A program made the position numbers and the translations under genes. This document shows positions 13,501-25,610 of a stretch of DNA of 64,000 bases, piece after piece (positions within the stretch are counted from its first letter, which is position 1; the number at the start of each line of letters is the position of its first letter). This DNA comes from Mya arenaria (lineage: Eukaryota > Mollusca > Bivalvia > Myida > Myidae), in NCBI RefSeq assembly GCF_026914265.1, contig NC_069126.1, positions 24,219,473 through 24,283,472 of the forward strand. The letters are read 5' to 3'. The notes below the pieces were generated by a model. It was not told the origin of the DNA, made no database searches, and saw nothing but the letters and a program-made list of their open reading frames with translations.

Positions 13501-15215
13501 GATACAAACATATGTTTCAGTTTAAAGAATATATGATCAGTGAAAATAGCAAGTGACCTTTTACATTGCTGTTCATCCGAATCTGCTGCCAGAACACAGA
13601 CCAGTCTTGGACTGCTAACACCTTGTTGTGCAGCAACTGGTGGGTGATGACTGCTAGATCAGCTGCTGGATGGTGCTGGAAACACACCCCCAAAACACCT
13701 TGTGATCTGCTTGCCTCGCAGCTAAAATGGAAATAAATCTGCTAAATAAAATAGCCAGAATAGGAGTCTTCTTGTTAGTAAGCTGTAACATTGTTTACGT
13801 CGTTATGAGCATGTGTAGCTTCATCTACATCATTACTGTTGTCTATCCACTGCATGGTTGTAGAATAGGCAATCGGCTAGCAAGTAACTTCCTCCAAGTC
13901 TGGTTACAGTAGATAAATATAAATGGACTAAGCTCGATGTTTTAAACGGTCAAGCAATCCTAATATGAATAGAGTAGACATTTTAAATGTAAGAAACTTG
14001 TCCAATAAAAATTACATCCAGATGTCATTAAATTAAAAAAGACCACTTAATTAATACATATCTTACATATGAAACTATATACACATGTTAAGTTCATCTG
14101 GCTTTCTCATACACTCTTCCCGACTTTGTTTCCTAATTAATCGCTGTTTATCTTTTTAAAACATATTTCTCGTTCATTGTTAAGTTAATAGTTAAATGTT
14201 ACCCTAAGAGCCACTTACCGCACTGCTTTACAAACAATCAGAATACCTCAGCCTTCTCCACCATACGGATGTTTCTATGTCACTATCATCAATACTGTTT
14301 GTGAGCAACAAAATGGGCTGGTGTTCCTGGGATTGCCTGTCTGCTTCTTGGGACTGAAGTTTGAAACATGTCTTTATGTAAACATGTATGTTAACTAAAT
14401 GGAATGCAACTAATAACATGTTGAAATTCATGAAGGATATTGACTTTCCTCAAGAATTTTTTGCACAAGTTCTGTTCAATGTTATAAATGACACATGATT
14501 GATTAATTGTCTGTTTTGTGCAAGGAAAAATAGTAAAGGTACTGTCAGTTTTATAGGCTTCGGCAGTGTCGTCTTTGTGCATAAACTTTACCATAGTAAA
14601 CACTAGATAAAATGTTGAAGGTATTCAAATGAAACTTGGTGGATATGTTCAGCAAGGCCCATTACTCTGGCTTTAATGCTTGTTGAGTTGTGCCCCTTTG
14701 TGGAATGTTAATCAAGAAACGAAAGTTGGTATTTGGTCCGCGGCTCTCTTTTTGGTTTTATGGGCATTACAGCAGGTATAACTTAACAGACCTAGATAAT
14801 TACCACCTGGTAGGGAAACTTCAGGTCTCTAATTGAAAGACCACAAACACATCATACTTGTATGACCATTTTCATCGTTCATATTTACATGATCATATGT
14901 GTTAAATGTGCATGGAGAAACTACTATGCAAGATATACTGGAGGTTGATTGCACATAAACCTGTTTAAGCCCCAGGGAGTTTTTACGTAAGTTTCACTGA
15001 CGGTGCAATGAAAGTCACCCCAACAGTCACCAATGACAATATTACAATAATGTTTCTTGTCTTGTAGCATTGTGTCTCTTGATTGGGGCTTGCTTGGCCT
15101 TAATTATTATTTTTAAACAGGATCTTGGTTAAATTTGAGGATTCTGGGCTTGTCCGTGTAGTTTCCATTGTTTTGATGAACAAATGGCTACATGTACCTG
15201 CGACAGTGTCCGGTC
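13500..15215. other. No gene recognised (duplicated at 19407-21123)
   Basis: This stretch holds short open frames of 60-70 codons on both strands without recognisable domains, and a dispersed repeat near 14600-14720 ('gtgcccctttgtggaatgtt'). One open frame (13727-13912) would encode two hydrophobic segments, but it has no family resemblance. Because the segment was copied whole, identical open frames in the two copies are not evidence of selection. Confidence 0.7.
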
Positions 15216-15216
15216 C

Positions 15217-16303
15217 ATCTCTTCTTGTGACTGGGTCCTAGCATCTGTGCTCTGACCTCCTCCTCTTGTGACTGGGTCCCAGCATCTGTGCTCTGACCTC
15301 CTCCTCTTGTGACTGGGTCCCAGCATCTGTGTCCTGACCTCCTCCTCTTGTGACTGGGTCCCAGCATCTGTGCTCTGACCTCCTCCTCTTGTGACTGGGT
15401 CCCAGCATCTGTGCCCTGACCTTCTCCTCTTGTGACTGGGTCCCAGCATCTGTGTCCCGACCTCCACCTCTTGTGACTGGGTCACAGCATCCCTGTCCCT
15501 ACCTCCTCTAGTGACTGGTCCCAGCATCTGTGTCCTGACCTCCTCCTCTTGTGACTGGGTCCAAGCATCTGTGTCCTGACCTCCTCCTATAGTGACTGGG
15601 TCCCAGCATCTGTGTCCTGACCTCCTCCTCTTGTGACTGGGTCCCAGCATCTGTGTCCTGACCTCCTCCTCTAGTGTCTGGGTCCCAGCATCTGTGTCCT
15701 GACCTCCTCCTCTTGTGACTGGGTCCCAGCATCTGTTTCCTGACCTCCTCCTCTAGTGACTGGGTCCCAGCATCTGTGTCCTGACCTCCTCCTCTTGTGA
15801 CTGGGTCCCAGCATCTGTGTCCTGACCTCCATATCTTGTGGCTGGGTCCCAGCATCTGTGTCCTGACCTCCTCCTCTTGTGACTGGGTCACAGCATCCCT
15901 GTCCCTACCTCCCCTAGTGACTGGGTCCCAGCATCTGTGTCCTGACCTCCTTCTCTTGTGACTGGGTTCCAGCATCTGTGTCCTGACATGCTCCTCTTGT
16001 GACTGGGTCCCAGCATCTGTGTCCAGACATGCTCCTTTTGTGACTGGGTTCCAGCATCTGTGTCCCGACCTCCTCCTCTTGTGACTGGGTCCCAGCATCT
16101 GTTTACCGACCTCCACCTCTTGTGACTGGGTCCCAGCATCTGTGTACAGACCTCCTCCACTTGTGACTGGGTCCCAGCATCTGTGTCCTGACCTCCACCT
16201 CTTGTGACTGGGTCCCAGCATCTGTGTCCCGACCTCCTCCTCTTGTGACTGGGTCCCAGCATCTGTGTCCTGACCTCCACCTCTTGTGACTGGGTCCCAG
16301 CCT
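15217..16303. repeat. 41-bp minisatellite, copy 1 (about 26 units)
   Basis: The unit reads tgactgggtcccagcatctg followed by tgtcctgacctcctcctcttg (41 bp). Variant units include 'tgctctgacc', 'tcccgacctccacc' and 'cagcatccctgtccctacc'. The minus strand has few stops, so frames rotate through GHRCWDPVTRGGG, DTDAGTQSQEEE and RTQMLGPSHKRR in turn; this is a frame artefact of a period not divisible by three. Confidence 0.96.
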
Positions 16304-17259
16304 GTGCATGGCAGACCTTCATACATACGTCTTAAGGCCTGCTGGTCCCTTCCCCTGAAGTAAATGCACTTTTTTTATAAACTGATGCTGCAGAATTTTT
16401 TAAAACTAGAGCTATCACTGAAGGTGATTAATACCCCCAAATGCCGCCCTGATATGAAATTGCAGTCAACTATTTGGAAAGCCAACCTTTAAATGACAAC
16501 TTTATTTTATGGACTATCGTCAGTTATTCATTTTTTTATTATGTTTTTAAAAGTTTGAAAAAGGCTCTAAACAATATCAGTGATGCTAATACTGAGATGT
16601 TAATACTGATATATTTGATGTTCTAAAGCACAGAATATACGATTGCCTATGGCCATCTATAAATGAGTTAAGTTACTTTTTTTCAAGTAACTTGCTACTG
16701 ACAAGAAAAAAGTAACAAAGGGCAATAACTCTGTAATTGGCTGATTCACAAATAGAATTGCGGTTCCTGTACACTGAACTTCCTCTCATTATGATCTATC
16801 ACTGTATGAAGTTTTATTGAATTCCTTCAAATAGTTTTCAAGTTATGCTTCGGACAAGAAAAAGTAACAAAGGGCAGTAACTATACAATTATAATACCTA
16901 CATAGTATCAACAAGATGGCCATATACTTCTCACCTGAGGACACAGCCTACTTTAGCTGAAATGATAACCTTTTTTTCACCTGCAACGACCATTATTTAA
17001 ATTTACCAAGAAAACAACACAATCATTTTACCAGCCCCTACTGAATAAAAGACTTGACCTTGTGACCATGTTTTTGACCCAAGATAAACTAGTATATTTT
17101 TTAACTTAATCAATATCATTCTAGTCTCAAGTTTGGCAAAGATTGAATTAAAAAGCAGCCGCTTTTGTGTAATCCAGTTTGACCAAGTTGTTGACCATAG
17201 ATGAGGTGATCAGAATTTCAAACCCTGGAGACCCAGATATCAGGAATTTACTTTTGCAT

Positions 17260-18546
17260 AGTCTGGGGCAACTTCTACTTCCTTGATGCCACTTTGTTTG
17301 GGGCTGGACCTCTTCTGATACCACTGGGGCAACTTCTACTTCCTTGATGCCACTTTGTTTGGGGCTGGACCTCTTCTGATACCACTGGGTCAACTTCTAC
17401 TTCCTTGATGCCACTTTGTTTGGGGCTGTTCCTCTTCTGATATCACTGGGGCAACTTCTACTTCCTTGATGCCACTTTGTTAGGGGCTGTACCTCTTCTG
17501 ATATCACTGGGCCAACTTCTACTTCCTTGATGCCACTTTGTTCGGGGCTGGACCTCTTCTGATACCACTGGGGCAACTTTACTTCCTTGATGCCACTTTG
17601 TTAGGGGCTGTACCTCTTCTGATATCACTGGGCCAACTTCTACACTCTGGATGCCACTTTGTTTGGGGCTGTACTCTCTTCTGATCAATGGGCCATCTTC
17701 TACACTCTGGATGCCACTTTGTTTTGGGGCTGGACCTCTTCTGATATCACTGGGCCATCTTCTACACTCTGGATGCCACTTTGTTTGGGGCTGTACCTCT
17801 TCTGATATCACTGGGCCAACTTCCACTCCCTGGATGCCACTTTGTTTGGGACTGTACCTCTTCTGATATCACTGGGCCAACTTCCACTCCCTGGATGCCA
17901 CTTTGTTAGGGGCTGGACCTCTTCTGATATCACTGGGCCAACTTCTACTCCCTGGATGCCACTTTGTTAGGGGCTGGACCTCTTCTGATATCACTGGGCC
18001 AACTTCCACTCCCTGGATGCCACTTTGTTTGGGGCTGGACCTCTTCTGATATCACTGGGCCAGCTTCCACTCCCTGGATGCCACTTTGTTTGGGACTGTA
18101 CCTCTTCTAATATCACTGGGCCAACTTCCACTCCCTGGATGCCACTTTGTTTGGGGCTGGACCTCTTCTGATATCACTGGGCCAACTTCCACTCCCTGGA
18201 TGCCACTTTGTTTGGGACTGTACCTCTTCTGATATCACTGGGCCAACTTCCACTCCCTGGATGCCACTTTGTTAGGGGCTGGACCTCTTCTGATATCACT
18301 GGGCCAACTTCCACTCCCTGGATGCCACTTTGTTTGGGGCTGGACCTCTGATATCACTGGGCCAACTTCCACTCCCTGGATGCCACTTTGTTTGGAGCTG
18401 TACCTCTTCTGATATCACTGGGCCAACTTCCACTCCCTGGATGCCACTTTGTTTGGGACTGTACCTCTTCTGATATCACTGGGCCAACTTCCACTCCCTG
18501 GATGCCACTTTGTTTGGGGCTGGACCTCTTCTGATATCACTGGGGA
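17260..18546. repeat. 61-bp minisatellite, copy 2
   Basis: This is the counterpart of 11350-12636, with the same unit order and gradient. Small losses occur, for example near 17680 ('ctgatcaatggg' lacks bases of the normal 'ctgatatcaatggg') and near 18350 ('cctctgatatc'). Confidence 0.96.
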
Positions 18547-18966
18547 AAGTTCAGCCTGTGTCAAGCAACATGGAATTTCAGCCTAGAGCTCATCACTGAA
18601 GCATTCAAATATCACCACAGATAATATACATGTTCTTGTAAATGGCTACATTTTTGTCAGAGCATAACTCTACTTCCACAAATATAACTTTAAAGTGAAA
18701 AAGTGAATTGTTGGGAAATGAGAATACTATGTCTGGCCTAGACTTGAAAGATGTTACAGAGTGAATGGTTTAGTCAACACTTTTGTTGTACAAGCTATAG
18801 ACTGTTGTAATAAAAAGCCCATACACAAAATCATGTTTCTTATGCACAACATTTTTCCTCAACTCATTCATGTGTGTGAAGCTTGAAGTCAATATCTCAA
18901 AAATATATGGAGTTATGGAGAAAAGAAAACTTGATATAGTATAAAACTAGACAGTTGTTTTGTTAT

Positions 18967-19407
18967 TAAAAACTGAAGTCTTCCCCCACTGCATACCATC
19001 TCAATATAGTGAACATTTGTGGCAAGTTATTTCCAATCCTGAAAGAGGCTTAAGAGATTATAGAGCAGACATGAAATGCAGTAATATGACCTTTGATGTC
19101 TAAGTGTGACCTTGACCTTGAGCCAAGCTGGTTGCTCTCTGCATATTGTCTCAATGTCTCAATATGGTGAACTTTTGTTGGGAGTAATTTCAAAATCCTT
19201 CAACTGGTTGAATGTTATGAAGCAGACAGGAATTGTGATGTACACAAAACAGACAATTGCAGAGTTTCACCTCAAATCAGTCAATATGTGTATGAAGTTT
19301 GAAGTCAATACCTCAAAAAATATTGAGTAATGGAAAAAAGTAGACTTGTCCCGATGCCCTAGGATGGACCAATGGACAAATGGACTGATGGAGAGACATT
19401 TATTACT
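18967..19407. repeat. Dispersed molluscan repeat ('gtgaccttgacctt' type), copy 2
   Basis: Duplicate of 13060-13500 at an offset of 5907 bp; no new feature. Confidence 0.65.
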
Positions 19408-21124
19408 GATACAAACATATGTTTCAGTTTAAAGAATATATGATCAGTGAAAATAGCAAGTGACCTTTTACATTGCTGTTCATCCGAATCTGCTGCCAGA
19501 ACACAGACCAGTCTTGGACTGCTAACACCTTGTTGTGCAGCAACTGGTGGGTGATGACTGCTAGATCAGCTGCTGGATGGTGCTGGAAACACACCCCCAA
19601 AACACCTTGTGATCTGCTTGCCTCGCAGCTAAAATGGAAATAAATCTGCTAAATAAAATAGCCAGAATAGGAGTCTTCTTGTTAGTAAGCTGTAACATTG
19701 TTTACGTCGTTATGAGCATGTGTAGCTTCATCTACATCATTACTGTTGTCTATCCACTGCATGGTTGTAGAATAGGCAATCGGCTAGCAAGTAACTTCCT
19801 CCAAGTCTGGTTACAGTAGATAAATATAAATGGACTAAGCTCGATGTTTTAAACGGTCAAGCAATCCTAATATGAATAGAGTAGACATTTTAAATGTAAG
19901 AAACTTGTCCAATAAAAATTACATCCAGATGTCATTAAATTAAAAAAGACCACTTAATTAATACATATCTTACATATGAAACTATATACACATGTTAAGT
20001 TCATCTGGCTTTCTCATACACTCTTCCCGACTTTGTTTCCTAATTAATCGCTGTTTATCTTTTTAAAACATATTTCTCGTTCATTGTTAAGTTAATAGTT
20101 AAATGTTACCCTAAGAGCCACTTACCGCACTGCTTTACAAACAATCAGAATACCTCAGCCTTCTCCACCATACGGATGTTTCTATGTCACTATCATCAAT
20201 ACTGTTTGTGAGCAACAAAATGGGCTGGTGTTCCTGGGATTGCCTGTCTGCTTCTTGGGACTGAAGTTTGAAACATGTCTTTATGTAAACATGTATGTTA
20301 ACTAAATGGAATGCAACTAATAACATGTTGAAATTCATGAAGGATATTGACTTTCCTCAAGAATTTTTTGCACAAGTTCTGTTCAATGTTATAAATGACA
20401 CATGATTGATTAATTGTCTGTTTTGTGCAAGGAAAAATAGTAAAGGTACTGTCAGTTTTATAGGCTTCGGCAGTGTCGTCTTTGTGCATAAACTTTACCA
20501 TAGTAAACACTAGATAAAATGTTGAAGGTATTCAAATGAAACTTGGTGGATATGTTCAGCAAGGCCCATTACTCTGGCTTTAATGCTTGTTGAGTTGTGC
20601 CCCTTTGTGGAATGTTAATCAAGAAACGAAAGTTGGTATTTGGTCCGCGGCTCTCTTTTTGGTTTTATGGGCATTACAGCAGGTATAACTTAACAGACCT
20701 AGATAATTACCACCTGGTAGGGAAACTTCAGGTCTCTAATTGAAAGACCACAAACACATCATACTTGTATGACCATTTTCATCGTTCATATTTACATGAT
20801 CATATGTGTTAAATGTGCATGGAGAAACTACTATGCAAGATATACTGGAGGTTGATTGCACATAAACCTGTTTAAGCCCCAGGGAGTTTTTACGTAAGTT
20901 TCACTGACGGTGCAATGAAAGTCACCCCAACAGTCACCAATGACAATATTACAATAATGTTTCTTGTCTTGTAGCATTGTGTCTCTTGATTGGGGCTTGC
21001 TTGGCCTTAATTATTATTTTTTAAACAGGATCTTGGTTAAATTTGAGGATTCTGGGCTTGTCCGTGTAGTTTCCATTGTTTTGATGAACAAATGGCTACA
21101 TGTACCTGCGACAGTGTCCGGTCC

Positions 21125-22503
21125 ATCTCTTCTTGTGACTGGGTCCTAGCATCTGTGCTCTGACCTCTCCTCTTGTGACTGGGTCCCAGCATCTGTGCTC
21201 TGACCTCCTCCTCTTGTGACTGGGTCCCAGCATCTGTGTCCTGACCTCCTCCTCTTGTGACTGGGTCCCAGCATCTGTGCTCTGACCTCCTCCTCTTGTG
21301 ACTGGGTCCCAGCATCTGTGCCCTGACCTTCTCCTCTTGTGACTGGGTCCCAGCATCTGTGTCCCGACCTCCACCTCTTGTGACTGGGTCACAGCATCCC
21401 TGTCCCTACCTCCTCTAGTGACTGGGTCCCAGCATCTGTGTCCTGACCTCCTCCTCTTGTGACTGGGTCCAAGCATCTGTGTCCTGACCTCCTCCTATAG
21501 TGACTGGGTCCCAGCATCTGTGTCCTGACCTCCTCCTCTTGTGACTGGGTCCCAGCATCTGTGTCCTGACCTCCTCCTCTAGTGACTGGGTCCCAGCATC
21601 TGTGTCCTGACCTCCTCCTCTTGTGACTGGGTCCCAGCATCTGTGTCCTGACCTCCTCCTCTAGTGACTGGGTCCCAGCATCTGTGTCCTGACCTCCTCC
21701 TCTTGTGACTGGGTCCCAGCATCTGTGTCCTGACCTCCATATCTTGTGGCTGGGTCCCAGCATCTGTGTCCTGACCTCCTCCTCTTGTGACTGGGTCACA
21801 GCATCCCTGTCCCTACCTCCTCTAGTGACTGGGTCCCAGCATCTGTGTCCTGACCTCCTCCTCTTGTGACTGGGTTCCAGCATCTGTGTCCTGACATGCT
21901 CCTCTTGTGACTGGGTCCCAGCATCTGTGTCCAGACCTCCTCCTTTTGTGACTGGGTTCCAGCATCTGTGTCCCGACCTCCTCCTCTTGTGACTGGGTCC
22001 CAGCATCTGTTTACCGACCTCCACCTCTTGTGACTGGGTCCCAGCATCTGTGTACAGACCTCCTCCACTTGTGACTGGGTCCCAGCATCTGTGTCCCGAC
22101 CTCCACCTCTTGTGACTGGGTCCCAGCATCTGTGTCCCGACCTCCTCCTCTTGTGACTGGGTCCCAGCATCTGTGTCCTGACCTCCACCTCTTGTGACTG
22201 GGTCCCAGCATCTGTGTCCCGACCTCCACCTCTTGTGACTGGGTCCCAGCATCTGTGTCCCGACCTCCACCTCTTGTGACTGGGTCCCAGCATCTGTGTC
22301 CTGACCTCCACCTCTTGTGACTGGGTCCCAGTATCTGTGTCCCGACCTCCACCTCTTATGACTGGGTCCCAGCATCTGTGTCCCGCCCTCCACCTCTTGT
22401 GACTGGGTCCCCATCTGTGTCCCGCCCTCCACCTCTTGTGACTGGCTCCCAGCATCTGTGTCCCGACCTCCTCCTCTTGTGACTGGCTCCCAGCATCTGT
22501 TAC
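21125..22503. repeat. 41-bp minisatellite, copy 2 (about 33 units)
   Basis: Same unit as 15217-16303. The extra units are concentrated at the right end (about 22.2-22.5 kb), where the 'tcccgacctccacctcttg' variant predominates. This array therefore differs in length from copy 1 while the surrounding single-copy DNA hardly differs. Confidence 0.96.
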
Positions 22504-22880
22504 CCAAGCCATGCTCTCATCCAAGACTGTGAAGCCCTGTAGGTAGAAGTCTTTGTCAGTAACACATACAGAAATAGGTTACTAGGCAAACCTTCACATG
22601 TTTATTGAACCAAATGAAATGCAAACGTCTGTATCAACCAAGTTAACCAATAGGAACCGTAACCTTATTCTTCATTGAACCAATTAAAAAATTCAAATAA
22701 GATTTATATCAATTACATGTGTGTATATAAGAAAACTGCTCTATTACAACCGAGAAATAAAATGAATTACATGATCACACATGATTCTTTAATAATGAAA
22801 TTCCCTTTTTGTTTTATGTAAAATTACTCCTTTTCCCTTTTATATTACGAATTCGCAGAATTTTTTTAAAGCTTGAACAC
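22504..22880. other. AT-rich single-copy stretch, no gene seen
   Basis: It follows the right end of the duplicated unit and contains no repeat, RNA gene or open frame that I can support. Confidence 0.7.
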
Positions 22881-23870
22881 TATTATTTCACAAATTATGA
22901 ACACATTGTCTGTTGATTTATTAAACACCCGAAACCCTAATCAAGATAGTTTTGTTTTTTATATCATCATTTGTTTAAAGTCACTATAACATCCATTTGA
23001 TACTGTAATGGCCATATCTATGGGTTCATCTCTAAATCCATCCACCAAAGAAAATCCTGCAAAATATCATTCAAAACCTCATTATAACGCGTAATGTCTT
23101 AAATTATGATGTAAATCGTATGAAAACTTTTACATACATTCAAGAAAGCATTAAACATATTAACAAATGCTACCTAAATGAGGAGAAACAAGGTATTTAA
23201 GTTAACTACTTGAGGGTATACATTATAACCGAAAGCATTTTGTTGTGTGCCGACACCTTTATGCAAACCTTCACTTCTTTACTTTCACTTTTCCTAACTT
23301 TTAAATTTGCACGAACACAGATTGACTGTTTCGACAACTTTTTATGTCTTGGAATGAGCTATTTTTTGTGAAAACAAACACTTTAAGAAAATTGAAATTT
23401 TTGGCCTTGTTTCAAACAATTGAGATCTGTTGTATTGTGAGTATTACGTTATATGAGTGAAGTGAAGGCATTGATACCAAAATCAGCTGATTCTGAGACA
23501 AAAATGAAAAAACCTGACAAAGCTGTCAATCTGTTAGAGTACAACTTTAAGTGTGTATCAAAGCTCTTAAAAACTGTCCTGCAACAGCAATTTAAAGGCA
23601 GTGATATTCAACAATGGAAACTTAAGGCCCTCTAGTGAGACAGCTACCTTTTCTAAGAAATGGATCCCTTGTCCCTGATTTAGTCCCTTCACACCATTTA
23701 AAATGAGTTTAATAGAGTTTTATGATAGAAATACTTTAAATGTTCAATAAAAATCATGCATTTCAATATTTGAATAATGAGAACAAATGAGAATTATTAA
23801 TCTAGCTTTTAAAATAGATAGACAACCATGAGCTTCAAAGTGGTGATTAAAGACAAACAAATAAACCTTG
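22880..23870. repeat. Non-coding block shared with 7.09-8.12 kb, upstream of MULE copy 2
   Basis: Aligns in order with 7090-8120 except for an inserted MITE at 23305-23546. The conserved 'catcatttg/c..taaagtca' and 'atccatccacc.aag' segments anchor the alignment. Probably the 5' non-coding part of the same degenerate transposon. Confidence 0.6.
23305..23546. mobile_element. TTAA-flanked MITE, copy A (degraded, 242 bp)
   Basis: TTAA at 23301-23304 and 23547-23550 flank ends 'atttgcacgaacacagatt' and 'aatctgttagagtacaact', degraded versions of the inverted ends agctgcactctcacagat / atctgtgagagtgcagct of the copy at 45849. Internal text ('acaattgagatctgtt', 'ttatatgagtgaagtgaaggcattga') matches the copy at 61890. 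The related block at 7.5 kb has one TTAA and no insert, which is the expected pre-insertion state. Confidence 0.8.
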
Positions 23871-24119
23871 TAAAACAGTGTTTACTTTCTTATCTGTATC
23901 CCTTTCTTACATACTCCATCTGCCCTTACCCAAGAAAAGAAATTAATGTCCACAAGGTGTCTTATGATCCAGGAGAATCCTGTTTACCTATCTGATTTTA
24001 AAGCATTCTAAAGGCTTTCTACACATCATGATTCCTCAATTTGTATCTAGTCTCCAAAGGTGTCACAGTTGTGATACCACTAAGTAACTTTTTGTAAAAA
24101 TTACATAAAAAGCTCAAAC

Positions 24120-25610
24120 TCAGGAAGTCTGGTGGAGTTTGCCATCCTGAAACAAACAAAGCTCACCATGCTGCTAAGGAGTCTGATTTTATTCATTGCC
24201 GCAGTTCAGCTGAAGATGTGGATTCCAAATGAGGAAGACCTGCCTGGTGCACCGGAACTTACGCCAGTATCTGCAAAAGAAGGGTGTAAATCTGGGAAAC
24301 AGCATAGTCAATTTGAGAAAATTCTTAACTTATATAAGTAGTCTACAAGTATGAACCTTATACAATGATTAGAAGTGCCAAAATCTGAATTTAAGAATTA
24401 TTAAACAAACAATGTTTGGTCTAGGATCTAAACTTGAATTTAGATGCTAAAACTGTGAGTTTTGATCAAAACAAGTGCACACTTACAGCGAGTGCAAAGA
24501 TGGCAAGGGAGCCACAATAAACACGTTTCTTGGTTCTGGGTTTAGGGAAATGCCTGCTGGAATAACAAAGGCAAATGTGCTTCTCACATATATGGATATC
24601 TCAGCTACTGCAAGAAGTCATATGCAGAGACTTGATGATAAGGCCAGTAGAAACACCATTAAACTCAATGAGGATCATCAGACATGGCAGCTAAGCGCCA
24701 GCTTGTCACTGAGCACAAAGGTAAATGTGGCATCGGAAATCCAAATCACTCCAGCCTGTCAGTGGATGGCTGCTGTAATTCAAAGCACATGGTTTCTTCA
24801 TGCAAACCTGGACAAGCTGCTTCTAAAGTCTATAGTGTAGCTATTGAAAATCACACAAGTCACAAGTACGAGTATCACAGTGGTGACAAGCTGTGCTGGG
24901 CGGGTGCTTAATTGCCCAACACAAACTATGAAGTAGTATGAAGTTCAATGTCCATGTAGCTATGCATTCTGTATAGCAAGTCTGCAATACATGGAGCCAC
25001 CTTCAGAATAAAAGATGGCTCATGCAATTGCAGAAGAGTTGTGAAAGGAAGATACTAGCTCTTACACTGACAACTGCCCTTAGAATGCAGATTTTCTATG
25101 TACCTGGAATGTATGTAAGAAAGCTGACCCACAGTATCCTGGATCTAGGCAAATAAGAATTATAAAAAGATTGAAAAGATTGGTAGAAGCAACATATGGA
25201 CCTGATTTACTGCTCACCTTAAGTTTGTAAGGCTTCATGCAATTCAGTGCTACTCTGGAAACTACTGTCACTGACAGACGAGTCTCTCGTCTGTGAGGGG
25301 AAAGGTGGCTCAGGTGACCGGTGGTACCACTCTGCATTTCTGCCAACACACAACATCAGATACCTGAAAATGACCATGAGCTCATGGAAACTTTACTTGA
25401 AATATGCCTACAAAAGAGTGAGGCAATTCTTACATGAGTACTGTCAGAAATGCAGAAACATGTAACTTTGGTCGTTCTTTGGGTCAGACACTGATGACTG
25501 AAAAACTAACTAGATATGTCTGTTAAGGAAAAATAACAACTATAAATTGGAAGCCTTGTTACCCAAAGCATGTAGTTACTTGATAGCAGCCTTAAAAAAG
25601 GTAGAAAACG
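24120..25610 (+). mobile_element. Mutator-like transposase relic, copy 2 (frameshifted)
   Basis: Plus-strand fragments match, from memory, the bivalve Mutator-like transposase family in the expected order. In 24475-24720, INTFLGSGFREMPAGITK precedes DISATARSHMQRLDDKAS (the usual 'SGMQ..ANK' segment). In 24750-24911, in another frame, SLSVDGCCNSKHM leads to KPGQAASKVYSVAIENHTSH and DKLCWAGA. Near 25215-25260 LHAIQCYSGN appears, and in 25262-25350 SLVCEGKGGSGDRWYHSAF leads to NIRYLKM. At least three frame changes and several stops separate these, so no working transposase remains. The N-terminal zinc-binding part near 24130-24300 is only weakly recognisable. Confidence 0.72.

Larger units (their letters stand above)
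10401..16309. repeat. Recent tandem segmental duplication, copy 1 (about 5.9 kb)
   Basis: The sequence from 'ggcagaccttcatacatacg' to the end of the 41-bp array recurs almost base for base from 16310. Non-repetitive stretches such as 12.65-15.2 kb differ by only scattered single bases and small indels. Offsets between landmarks are 5907-5910 bp. The unit holds two dispersed-repeat zones, a 61-bp minisatellite and a 41-bp minisatellite. No recognisable gene lies in it. Confidence 0.95.
16310..22505. repeat. Recent tandem segmental duplication, copy 2 (about 6.2 kb)
   Basis: Direct repeat of 10401-16309. Differences seen include agttagaa/agtttgaa, gagtaaag/gagttaag and gacctagtg/gaccttgtg, plus a few bases gained or lost in the 61-bp array. 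The main length change is an expanded 41-bp array at the right end (about 33 units against about 26). The left junction lies where the 41-bp array of copy 1 meets the duplicated start point. Confidence 0.95.

Noticed and set aside
13727-13912. Small hydrophobic open frame repeated at 19634-19819
   Set aside because: No family resemblance, and identity between copies only reflects the recent duplication.
15129-16326. Minus-strand open frames up to 272 codons (GHRCWDPVTRGGG-type repeats)
   Set aside because: Artefact of the 41-bp minisatellite; the same DNA reads as three different peptides in turn.
21389-22507. 372-codon minus-strand open frame, the longest in the window
   Set aside because: Same 41-bp minisatellite in the second duplicate; no start context, domain or conserved frame across unit variants.
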